Positions 36,713 to 44,675 of a stretch of 64,000 nt of DNA are shown in pieces. Below the pieces are notes generated by a model. It made no database searches. It had not been told where the DNA came from and saw nothing but the letters and a program-made list of their open reading frames with translations. Location of the stretch: NCBI GenBank assembly GCA_001307505.2, contig CP040925.1:558001-622000 (forward strand). The letters are read 5' to 3'. Each line of letters begins with the position of its first letter. The stretch's first letter is position 1. Made by a program: the position numbers and the translations under genes. The DNA is from Candidatus Phytoplasma australasiaticum subsp. taiwanense (GTDB lineage Bacteria; Bacillota_I; Bacilli_A; Acholeplasmatales; Acholeplasmataceae).

Positions 36713-37468
36713 TTAAATTCTTTTGTTTCTAACTCTCGTATATTCTAATAATAAAAGAAGAAAATCCGTAAATAAAGAAATAAAAATTATATGAAAAGAA
36801 AAAGCTAAAGGCCACTCGTATTTTTTATCCAATTTCAAACGAGTTAAATATTCTACTTCCTGAAAATTTTGAACTAAATTTAAAGAAGCCAATACAATAG
36901 TTCCAAAAATAACTAGAGTCGATAACACAGTATTGTCCATGAAAATATTTATAGTCCATGTAGAAAATACAAATACAGTCAATATAATTAAAAATGTTAA
37001 CAATCTAGAATTAACTTTTATAATATTAAAAGAATATAAGACATTCATAAGTACAAAAATAAAACAAACACATATTAAAGCAAACATAAAAACAGGCAAT
37101 AAAATAAAATTGTTTACATCCATTACAACAAATGCACTACCAAGCAAAATACCTTCAAATAGAGCATATGCAATAGAAACTGTACGTAAACTATTATATT
37201 GAGCAAAGCAACTATAAATAAGCAATCCAATACATAAAGCAGTTGAACAAGAGATACAGAAAAAAGCAATTTTTAAAGGATTAAAAAAAATTGATAAATT
37301 AAATATTAAACGAAAACTAAATATACCAGAAAACAAACTAATTAAAAGTAAAAATAAAGTTTTAATTATGACGCCCGTTTTATTAGCATAATCATTTGTA
37401 AAATAATTATTTTCTTTTTGAGATTTAGAAACATTAATAATATTAGTTAAAACAAAATTTTTTTTCAT
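36713..37468 (-). CDS. Bax inhibitor-1/YccA-like membrane protein
   Basis: A 251-residue protein with about seven hydrophobic segments after a 30-residue soluble N-terminus. SIAYALFEGILLGSAF corresponds to the conserved YA-x-x-EG-x-x-LG motif of YccA-type Bax1-I proteins. The C-terminal NFQEVEYLTRLKLDKKYEWPLAFSFHIIFISLF matches the closing acidic/Trp region. Members are Ca2+-leak-like or stress-modulating membrane proteins; the role here is unknown. Upstream, AAAGGG (37492-37497) is 23 bases from the ATG with a perfect hairpin between them. A 194-bp tandem duplication lies just upstream. Confidence 0.72.
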   Translation of the reverse strand: MKKNFVLTNIINVSKSQKENNYFTNDYANKTGVIIKTLFLLLISLFSGIFSFRLIFNLSIFFNPLKIAFFCISCSTALCIGLLIYSCFAQYNSLRTVSIAYALFEGILLGSAFVVMDVNNFILLPVFMFALICVCFIFVLMNVLYSFNIIKVNSRLLTFLIILTVFVFSTWTINIFMDNTVLSTLVIFGTIVLASLNLVQNFQEVEYLTRLKLDKKYEWPLAFSFHIIFISLFTDFLLLLLEYTRVRNKRI

Positions 37469-37505
37469 AATATTGATACAAATATCAAAACCCTTTCTAT
37501 TTAAT

Positions 37506-37893
37506 GTTTTATTTATATATAATAATCAAATACTAAAGTACTAATAAATACTAAAATCAGTTTAAAGACAGCAATAAAAATAAATTAATTATAAATAAAG
37601 TCTTAGATTTTATAAAATATTTAACTCTTTTAGTTTGAAAAAAATATAAAATTTAATTATATAAAAATTTATCAAATATTAAATAATGATAATACAACTG
37701 TTTTATTTATATATAATAATCAAATACTAAAGTACTAATAAATACTAAAATCAGTTTAAAGACAGCAATAAAAATAAATTAATTATAAATAAAGTCTTAG
37801 ATTTTATAAAATATTTAACTCTTTTAGTTTGAAAAAAATATAAAATTTAATTATATAAAAATTTATCAAATATTAAATAATGATAATACAACT
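37506..37893. repeat. Perfect 194-bp tandem duplication (2 copies)
   Basis: Copy one at 37506-37699 and copy two at 37700-37893 appear identical base for base. Each starts GTTTTATTTATATATAATAA and ends GATAATACAACT. The unit is non-coding and lies 40 bases upstream of the Bax1-I-type gene. Perfect identity in rapidly drifting A/T-rich spacer implies a very recent event (or an assembly artefact). Confidence 0.95.
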
Positions 37894-38260
37894 GTGCAAA
37901 TTATAACATTTTTTGATTCAAATATCAAAAAAATTTTAATTTTGCAATTTAATTAGTAAAACGTTAATTTTTAATTAATATAAATTAATTAATAATTTAA
38001 AATCAAAAAATATCTTATAGTTAAAATTTCGCTAATATAACAATATATTGCAACATTGACTAGAAATTATATCATATAATAGCTAAAATTTTTATTTTTA
38101 TTAAAACAATTTTTTTTAATTAATCAAAAAGAAAAAAATATTAATGACTTCATTCATTTCAAAAAAAACATCTTACAAAAATAAAAATAATTTATTAATT
38201 TCAAAGTAATAAATTATAATTTGTGTATCATTTATAACATTAATTATATTTTTTATTCAT

Positions 38261-38291
38261 AAAAAAAGCTATTTATTAAATATTAAATAGC
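38261..38291 (-). terminator. Rho-independent terminator of the anchored orphan gene
   Basis: GCTATTTA (38268-38275) pairs with TAAATAGC (38284-38291). On the minus strand the stem is followed by seven T. It lies about 60 bases after the stop of the 38350-38808 gene, supporting that gene as real. Confidence 0.85.
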
Positions 38292-38349
38292 CTAAATTAT
38301 ATAAAAAACCACTTTTATATAAAAAACGAATTAGTTATTTTTAATTTAA

Positions 38350-38808
38350 TTAAATATTTTTGTTAACAGGAGGGAAATAATCCATTGTTACCGCATGCCA
38401 CTCGTCTCCAGGTAAACGCTGATACACACTTTCTTCTAAATGTTGTTTAGTTTTAAAATTAATATAACATTTTAGTCTTAAATTTGCATCAGAACCTTCA
38501 TAAATAATATTAATATTACCTTTTTCATCTACACCATCTAAATAACCTAAAAATTTAAATTCAATATCAATTCCATTAATTTTTCTAAATAAACTAGTTG
38601 GTATATTAGTATTTTCAATATTTTTTTTAGGTTTATCAATATATTTGGATAAATATGATTCATTGGAATAATTATTTAATGATTGTCTACTATTATATAA
38701 TTTAAACGCAAAAGTAATAATGGATATTAAAGTAAAAAACAAAAAAATAATTAATAAAAACAATATAAAACCAGATAAATGATTTATTTTTTTAGATTTT
38801 AAAATCAT
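38350..38808 (-). CDS. Membrane-anchored protein of unknown function
   Basis: A 152-residue protein. Residues about 12-37 form one strong hydrophobic helix (GFILFLLIIFLFFTLISIITFAF), preceded by a basic N-terminus. This predicts a C-terminal domain of about 115 residues outside the cell. The soluble part contains FKFLGYLDGVDEKGNINIIYEG and RLPGDEWHAVTMDYFPP, more structured-looking than a low-complexity frame. It has its own terminator and a reasonable upstream AAGAGG. No family recognised. A surface-exposed host-interaction role is possible but only inferred from topology. Confidence 0.7.
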   Translation of the reverse strand: MILKSKKINHLSGFILFLLIIFLFFTLISIITFAFKLYNSRQSLNNYSNESYLSKYIDKPKKNIENTNIPTSLFRKINGIDIEFKFLGYLDGVDEKGNINIIYEGSDANLRLKCYINFKTKQHLEESVYQRLPGDEWHAVTMDYFPPVNKNI

Positions 38809-39686
38809 TTTTAACCTCTTATCTCTCTACAATATATTTTATTTAAAAATTAAAAATAAAAATAATTATTGCTTTTTTTAAGCATTATTGCACAGATGAG
38901 ATATTTAAATATAATAGTTAATATAAATTTTATTAAATAATATTTTCAAAAATAATTTCTTTTTTATAAAAATAATCATATAAATAATAATTTTATTCGT
39001 TTTTATTGTTTAAAAAATAATAATTTTATAAACTAAAAAGAAATTTTTTTGAAATAATTTCATAAAAATTTATAAATTCGAGAACAACTAAATTATACCA
39101 TATTTATAATTTGATAATCCTAAAAATACCTTATAAAAAACCAAAAATTTTTAAAAATAAAAAAACTAATTATAATTTATAAATACATAAAATATAATCT
39201 GTTGAATATTTTTATTTAAATAAATATTAAAATATATGATAAAATTCTCAAATGAAAATCAATTTAATAACTTAAATATGAAATATAAAATTAATATATT
39301 ATTCGGTTTGACATTAAAATAAATATGTGTTAAAATTAAGCTAAATATTGTTATAGTGATAATCGTTAATTTATTTAACTATACAAGTTATATCGGATAT
39401 CATAAATATTATTTACATCTCACAAAAATTAAAAAAATTTTTTTAATTTTTATTAAAAAAATAAAATTTTTGGAAATTTAAAAAATTAATATCAATGAAT
39501 ATATTTTTGTAATTTTAATTTAAAAGTAAACCAAAAAAATAAAATATTATTTTCAAAATTCAAAAAAAATATAATTAATCTTAAAAATATTTTGCAATTT
39601 ATAATAAATATAAAATTTACCTATAAATATAGTATTTAGAAAGGTGTATTAAATTTAAAAAAATTAAATTTAGACTTAGATTAAGA
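38809..39686. other. Control region between the orphan gene and mntABCD
   Basis: About 880 bases without a gene. It holds the mnt promoter at 39308-39336, an inverted repeat at 39352-39383, and a long A/T-rich leader of about 340 bases. The only Shine-Dalgarno-like motif (AGAAAGGTG, 39638-39646) is 40 bases from the mntA ATG. Confidence 0.5.
39308..39336 (+). promoter_or_regulatory. Promoter of the mntABCD operon
   Basis: TTGACA (39308-39313), 17-base spacer, TAAAAT (39331-39336): close to the sigma-70 consensus. Just downstream, TATAGT (39352-39357) and ACTATA (39378-39383) flank GTTAATTTATTTAAC, a possible metalloregulator operator at the transcription start. Confidence 0.75.
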
Positions 39687-40736
39687 ATGATAAATTTTTT
39701 ACCCAATAAAAATCGTAATTGGTTTATATTTATGCTTTTTTTCACTATAATAAATATTTATATTATTTTTTATGCAATGTCGGTATATCCCCGCAATAAT
39801 ATAGATGAAAAAATAATTATTACTTCTACAACTAATTTACTAAATGATTTAGTTAATCATTTAATAGGAAATGTTGATAAAAAGGAAAATCCAAAAAATA
39901 AAAAATATCAAAAAATTAATAATATTAAAAATTATGTTTTAATGGGTCCTGGAGTTGATCCTCATAATTATAAAATGAAACAATCCGATAGAATAGCTAT
40001 AAAAAAAGCTAATTTAATTATAACTAACGGATTACATTTAGAATCTAAAATGACAGACTCATTTTCTTTAATAGCTCCTAATTCTAATATATGGTCCGCT
40101 TCTCAAGCTATTAAAAATGATCAATTAATTATAGACGAAAAAACAGGTCAAAAAGATCCTCATATTTGGTTTAGTATCGATTTATGGCAACAAGTTTTAA
40201 AAAATCTAAAAGAACAATTGCAATCGAAATTATCTAAATCACAAGATCTCGAATCACTAGAAAATAATTTTAATTTATACCAAGAACAATTAAATTATTT
40301 AAAACAATATACTAAAAAAATTTTCGAAAATAGAAAAATTATACTAATTACAGCTCACGATGCCTTCTCTTATTTAGCTAAAGAAAATCAATTTAAAGGA
40401 TTATATTCTATACAAGGAATATCAACACAAACCGAAACCTCTCCTCGTGATATCGAAAAAATAGCTCAAATTATAACAAAATACCAAGTAAAAGCTATTT
40501 TTATAGAATCATCAGTTCCACATAATTATCTTGATAGTTTAATAGAAGCGGTAAACAATTATAAACCCAATTTTAAAATAAAAATTAGTGACCAAGAATT
40601 ATATTCAGATTCATTAGGTACCGAAGAAGATCCAAATTATAAACAATTACCAGACACAAATCAGTATTTTAAAATGTCTAGTTATATAGGTACTTTTTTA
40701 CATAATATTGATATTATTAGTCAGGAGTTAAAATAA
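39687..40736 (+). CDS. mntA: Metal (Mn/Zn) ABC transporter substrate-binding protein
   Basis: A 349-residue cluster A-I (TroA/MntC/ZnuA-type) binding protein. One N-terminal hydrophobic segment (FIFMLFFTIINIYIIFYAM) anchors it; there is no lipobox cysteine. Metal-site motifs: GVDPHNYKMKQSD (His), TNGLHLESKM (His), DPHIWFS, AHDAFSYLA with GISTQTETSPRDI (Glu/His region), and DSLGTEED (Asp). The GIST motif resembles Mn-type TroA/MntC more than His-loop zinc ZnuA, so manganese is a fair first guess. The ATG at 39687 lacks a properly spaced ribosome site. The frame stays open upstream to 39648 without ATG/GTG/TTG. Confidence 0.92.
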   Translation: MINFLPNKNRNWFIFMLFFTIINIYIIFYAMSVYPRNNIDEKIIITSTTNLLNDLVNHLIGNVDKKENPKNKKYQKINNIKNYVLMGPGVDPHNYKMKQSDRIAIKKANLIITNGLHLESKMTDSFSLIAPNSNIWSASQAIKNDQLIIDEKTGQKDPHIWFSIDLWQQVLKNLKEQLQSKLSKSQDLESLENNFNLYQEQLNYLKQYTKKIFENRKIILITAHDAFSYLAKENQFKGLYSIQGISTQTETSPRDIEKIAQIITKYQVKAIFIESSVPHNYLDSLIEAVNNYKPNFKIKISDQELYSDSLGTEEDPNYKQLPDTNQYFKMSSYIGTFLHNIDIISQELK

Positions 40737-40737
40737 A

Positions 40738-41490
40738 ATGAAAACACAAGAAATAGCTATTCAAATAAAAGATTTAACTGTTTCTTATCAATACCAAAAA
40801 CCTGTTCTTTGGGATATAGATTTAGAAATTATAAAAGGTTCTTTTACCGCTATACTAGGTCCTAACGGAGCTGGCAAATCAACTTTAATTAAAACTTTAA
40901 TAGAACTTATTCCAAAAATTTCAGGAGAAATTTTATTTTTCGGACAACCTTATAAAAATATACAAAAAAAAATAGTTTATGTACCGCAAAGAAATGAAGC
41001 TTACTGGAATTTCCCAACAACAGTTTTAGATATAGTTTTAATGGGAAGATATGGACATCTAGGATGGTTTAAAAGGCCAACTGAAAAAGATCAAAAAATC
41101 GCTATTCAAGCATTAAAACAAGTAGATATGTTAGATTTTAAAGAGCGTCAAATTTCAGAATTATCCGGAGGGCAACAACAAAGAATTTTTTTAGCAAGAT
41201 CTTTAGCGCAACAAGGAGAAATTTATCTATTAGATGAACCTTTACAAGGTATTGATTTACAAACAGAAAAAAAAATAATTTCCATTTTGAAAACATTACA
41301 AAAAGAAGGAAAAACAATTATCTTAATACATCATGATTTAAATACAGTTAAAGAATATTTTGATCATATTGTTTTACTTAATTTATACAAAATAGCTAGC
41401 GGTAAAACTATAAAATGTTTTACATCTGATAATATTAATCGAACTTTTCAAAATAATCCAAAAGGACGGAAAATAAACGAAATATTATGA
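40738..41490 (+). CDS. mntB: Metal ABC transporter ATP-binding protein
   Basis: A 250-residue ABC ATPase. Seen: Walker A GPNGAGKST, the Q-loop region VPQRNEAYWNFP, signature LSGGQQQRIFLARSL, Walker B IYLLDEPLQGID and the switch HHDLNTVKEYF. The region between Q-loop and signature (VLMGRYGHLGWFKRP) is typical of Mn/Zn importers of the MntB/ZnuC class. It starts one base after mntA and overlaps the next gene by four bases, so translation is coupled. Confidence 0.95.
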   Translation: MKTQEIAIQIKDLTVSYQYQKPVLWDIDLEIIKGSFTAILGPNGAGKSTLIKTLIELIPKISGEILFFGQPYKNIQKKIVYVPQRNEAYWNFPTTVLDIVLMGRYGHLGWFKRPTEKDQKIAIQALKQVDMLDFKERQISELSGGQQQRIFLARSLAQQGEIYLLDEPLQGIDLQTEKKIISILKTLQKEGKTIILIHHDLNTVKEYFDHIVLLNLYKIASGKTIKCFTSDNINRTFQNNPKGRKINEIL

Positions 41491-42539
41491 ATATTACAGA
41501 ATTTTGGAACTATACCAATATTAAACTCTTTACAGGAGCTGCTTTATTAGGTTGCGCTTCAGGAGTCATAGGAATTATTATGATTTTACGCAAACAATGT
41601 TTGTTGGGTGATACTATTGCGCACACTATTTTACCTGGTATTGTAGTAATGTATTTATTAACTCAAAAAACAAATGAATGGGTTTTATGGATAGGCGCTA
41701 TTATATCTTCAATCGTAGCTATAGGATTAATAGAATTAATTAAAAAATATTCCATTTTGCCAATAGACGCGATTTTATCGCTAATTTTATCTTCTTTATT
41801 TGGATTAGGTAATATTTTAATAGCTCTAGCTCAAAAAATATCTTCTAGCAATAAAATTGCCGTTTTAGAAAAATTTATATTAGGGCAAATAGCTCTTATT
41901 TCTTATAATAATGTTGTTTATATAACTATAATGACTATCATCACTAGCGTTATTATTATTTTTTTATGGAAAGAATTCAAAATATTTATTTTCGATTCTA
42001 TATTTACTCGTAGTATTGGTTTTAATATTAAATTAATTAATTTTATTCTAAATATATTATTAATTAGCATTATTATAATTAGTTTGAAATTAATGGGGGT
42101 TATTTTAACTAGCTCATTTATAACTTTACCCGGAATAATTTCTTTACAATTCAGTAATAAGCTTCATATTAACGCCATCTTATCAGCTATAATCACTGCT
42201 ATCGTTAGCTTAATAGGTATTTTTGTTAGTTACCAAATACCAAATATACCTACAGGACCTATTATTATAATAATTACCGATATTTTAATCATAGCTACAT
42301 TTTTATTATCACCAAAAAAAAGTTTAATAACTAAATACCTCCGACACAAAAAATATCTAAAAAATCTACAAAAATTCAAATCATTAATTAATATTTATTT
42401 AAAAAATACATGTAATAAAAAAATTAATTTAGAAAAATTTTTATTCCAACAAAAATATCTTATTTGTATAAATAAAAAAATTATGATTACTTCTAAAGGC
42501 GAAAAAATAATTCAAAAATTAATTAATAAGGAAATTTAA
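41487..42539 (+). CDS. mntC: Metal ABC transporter permease 1, with C-terminal winged-helix-like extension
   Basis: A 350-residue ABC-3 family permease with about eight hydrophobic segments. Seen: LLGCASGVIGIIMILRKQCLLGDTIAHTILPGI near the N-terminus and LMGVILTSSFITLPGIISLQ, the family's conserved cytosolic and core motifs. After the last helix comes a basic tail of about 75 residues ending ICINKKIMITSKGEKIIQKLI. Its shape (beta-wing then K/R-rich helix) resembles the winged-helix tail of manganese permeases such as Bacillus MntC/MntD. It overlaps mntB by four bases. Confidence 0.92.
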   Translation: MNITEFWNYTNIKLFTGAALLGCASGVIGIIMILRKQCLLGDTIAHTILPGIVVMYLLTQKTNEWVLWIGAIISSIVAIGLIELIKKYSILPIDAILSLILSSLFGLGNILIALAQKISSSNKIAVLEKFILGQIALISYNNVVYITIMTIITSVIIIFLWKEFKIFIFDSIFTRSIGFNIKLINFILNILLISIIIISLKLMGVILTSSFITLPGIISLQFSNKLHINAILSAIITAIVSLIGIFVSYQIPNIPTGPIIIIITDILIIATFLLSPKKSLITKYLRHKKYLKNLQKFKSLINIYLKNTCNKKINLEKFLFQQKYLICINKKIMITSKGEKIIQKLINKEI

Positions 42540-42542
42540 AAT

Positions 42543-43634
42543 ATGATGATAAAATATTTAAATCAAATCGCCAACAAATTTGAATGGGATGTATTTTTAA
42601 TTTTAACTATAACTTCATTAGCTTTAGCTAGTTTAGGTATTTTTTTAGTATTAAAAAAAATGACTATGACAGTAGATGCTATTAGCCATACTGTATTATT
42701 AGGTATAGTAATAGCTTTTTTAATAACTGGCAATTTAGATTCACCATGGTTAATGGTAGGAGCTATTTTAATTGGATTAATTACTGTTATTTTAATAGAA
42801 ATACTAAAAAAACATGCTCAAATTTCATCAGACGGAGCTATTAGCATAATTTTAACATTTTTATTTTCAATAGCTATTATTATAATTAGCAACTACACAC
42901 GTAATGTACACATAGATACAGACGCAGTATTTTTAGGTAATGTAGAATTAATTAACCTAAAACAAATATATAAAATCCTACCAATTTTAATTATTAACCT
43001 AGTGTTTATTTTTTTATTTTTTAAAGAAATTAAAATTTTCATTTTTGATCCATGCTTATGTTCATTACTAGGTTTTTCGACAATAATTATTAATTACTTA
43101 TTGATGACTTTAGTTTCTTTAACAGTAGTTGTTTGCTTCGATATCGTTGGTTCTATTATGGTAATAGCTTGTATGATAGGACCAGCTATGACTGCTATTC
43201 TTTTAACATCAACTTTGTGGTCGGGATTTTTATTATCTTTATGGATAAGTTTGATAAATACTAATTTAGGATATTTTTTAGGTATATTATGGGATATTCC
43301 TATAGCTAGTTTAATAGCCATTATTACTTTAATACATTTTTTATTAGTTTTAATTTTTGAACAAAGAAAAGGTATAATAACAACAATTATAAAAAATCAT
43401 CAACAGAAAAAAAATTTTTTAATGTTAAATTTATTAATTCATTTGGAAAATCATCAAAATCAACCATTTAAACAACAATTAATAATTATACAAAAAGATT
43501 TAAAATGGAATAATAAAATTTTCAAACAATGTATAAAAAAAGCTTTTAAATATAATTATGTTGTACATAATTATGATAAAATCATCATTAGTCCTCTAGG
43601 AAAACATTTTATACAATCCCAAACCACAAGATAA
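42543..43634 (+). CDS. mntD: Metal ABC transporter permease 2, with C-terminal winged-helix-like extension
   Basis: A 363-residue paralogue of the preceding permease. Seen: LASLGIFLVLKKMTMTVDAISHTVLLGIVIAFL, and FDIVGSIMVIACMIGPAMTAILL in the core. Its C-terminal about 80 residues (LMLNLLIHLENHQNQ to IIISPLGKHFIQSQ) again look like a winged helix with the typical LT/SxxG end. The two permeases would form a heterodimeric channel with MntB dimers. The gene follows mntC after three bases and closes the operon. Confidence 0.92.
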   Translation: MMIKYLNQIANKFEWDVFLILTITSLALASLGIFLVLKKMTMTVDAISHTVLLGIVIAFLITGNLDSPWLMVGAILIGLITVILIEILKKHAQISSDGAISIILTFLFSIAIIIISNYTRNVHIDTDAVFLGNVELINLKQIYKILPILIINLVFIFLFFKEIKIFIFDPCLCSLLGFSTIIINYLLMTLVSLTVVVCFDIVGSIMVIACMIGPAMTAILLTSTLWSGFLLSLWISLINTNLGYFLGILWDIPIASLIAIITLIHFLLVLIFEQRKGIITTIIKNHQQKKNFLMLNLLIHLENHQNQPFKQQLIIIQKDLKWNNKIFKQCIKKAFKYNYVVHNYDKIIISPLGKHFIQSQTTR

Positions 43635-43642
43635 TAATTTAC

Positions 43643-43671
43643 TTTACTTTAAAAACAAAAAATGTTAGAAT
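43643..43671 (+). promoter_or_regulatory. Promoter of the small secreted-protein gene
   Basis: TTTACT (43643-43648), a 17-base spacer, and TAGAAT (43666-43671) with TG one base upstream (extended -10). The string TGTTAGAATGAAAT recurs at the rpsF promoter. It sits just after mntD, giving this gene independent transcription. Confidence 0.65.
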
Positions 43672-43734
43672 GAAATCGTCCATAGATAAAATAATACTGA
43701 AGAATAAACATTTAACAAAAGGGGGACTATTTTT

Positions 43735-44253
43735 TTGTTGAAATTAATAAAAAATAGTATTTTATTCTTCTCAGTGAGTTTAACGTGTCTATTAACCATT
43801 TTCACTATTAACAATTCTAAAATGTCTATAAAAGCTTATGATAAAGGTCAATATTTTGACCAAGTTGTATCTTCAGCTATAGATAAAAAGGAAAAAATTT
43901 TATCTTTAATGCAATATAATATAATAGAAGATACCCAAGATATACCATCGCATCCAGTTAAAATAGCAGCACAAACTTACATTAATTATATTTTCCAAGA
44001 TGAATTTGGTGTTGAAGAATGGACAGGATCAGAGAAATTCGATCCATCATATAAAAGTGATGATAATTTGCCAGCAAACTATTATACAACTATATTACCT
44101 GATGAAATAAACAGAGAATTTATAACAGTATTATTTGCTCAAATAAAATCATCAGTAAGCAGTCAAGTAAGAGACGAAGTTATGAAATTTCTTACAACTG
44201 AATATATTAATAACCAAATAGTTCGCGCTATAAATTTCTTTTTAAACAAATAA
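43735..44253 (+). CDS. Small secreted protein, candidate effector
   Basis: A 172-residue protein with a basic start (LKLIKNS), a hydrophobic core (ILFFSVSLTCLLTIFTI) and a plausible signal peptidase site after KMSIKA, leaving a soluble acidic protein of about 140 residues. That is the architecture of phytoplasma Sec-secreted effectors (SVM-type signal, then mature domain). The signal is not a clear SVM consensus, and I recognise no mature-domain family. The start is TTG at 43735 (or 43738), preceded by GGGGG at 43721-43725. It has its own promoter and terminators. Secretion is well supported by sequence; effector function is inference. Confidence 0.78.
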   Translation: MLKLIKNSILFFSVSLTCLLTIFTINNSKMSIKAYDKGQYFDQVVSSAIDKKEKILSLMQYNIIEDTQDIPSHPVKIAAQTYINYIFQDEFGVEEWTGSEKFDPSYKSDDNLPANYYTTILPDEINREFITVLFAQIKSSVSSQVRDEVMKFLTTEYINNQIVRAINFFLNK

Positions 44254-44284
44254 TTCAAATAAATAATTTTAAAAAAATTTAAAT

Positions 44285-44321
44285 AAAACTATTTATAGTC
44301 TAAAAAGCTATAAATAGTTTT
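44285..44321. terminator. Bidirectional terminator, repeat copy 1
   Basis: AAAACTATTTATAG (44285-44298) and its perfect complement (44308-44321) with A- and T-runs on both sides. It ends the secreted-protein gene from the left. Confidence 0.85.
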
Positions 44322-44450
44322 TATTTATTTTATTAAAAAAATTTTAACTACCTGATACATTTAATAAACCAACATATACACTAGAACTGCCAAATCCAAA
44401 AATTTGAAATTTAAAATCATTAGCAATATCTTTAATATTATTTAATAAAT

Positions 44451-44487
44451 AAAACTATTTATAGTCTAAAAAGCTATAAATAGTTTT
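44451..44487. terminator. Bidirectional terminator, repeat copy 2
   Basis: Same 14-base inverted repeat as copy 1, in the middle unit of the 166-bp array. Confidence 0.8.
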
Positions 44488-44616
44488 TATTTATTTTATT
44501 AAAAAAATTTTAACTACCTGATACATTTAATAAACCAACATATACACTAGAACTGCCAAATCCAAAAATTTGAAATTTAAAATCATTAGCAATATCTTTA
44601 ATATTATTTAATAAAT

Positions 44617-44653
44617 AAAACTATTTATAGTCTAAAAAGCTATAAATAGTTTT
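44617..44653. terminator. Bidirectional terminator, repeat copy 3 (tldE)
   Basis: Same inverted repeat, directly after the stop of the intact tldE gene on the minus strand; the first terminator a tldDE transcript would meet. Confidence 0.85.
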
Positions 44654-44675
44654 TATTTATTTTATTAAAAAAATT

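Larger units (their letters stand above)
37469..38349. other. Non-coding region containing a 194-bp tandem duplication
   Basis: No gene is visible in about 880 bases. The left half is the 2 x 194-bp repeat; the right half ends in the terminator of the 38350 gene. The repeat probably carries promoter or leader DNA of the Bax1-I-type gene. Confidence 0.5.

Noticed and set aside
36933-37202. Plus-strand frame inside the Bax1-I-type gene
   Set aside because: Shadow frame in a hydrophobic coding region.
38809-39686. Manganese riboswitch (yybP-ykoY type) before mntABCD
   Set aside because: The leader is almost pure A/T and lacks the conserved G/C-rich loops of that riboswitch.
43094-43321. Minus-strand frame inside mntD
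   Set aside because: Shadow of the permease core.
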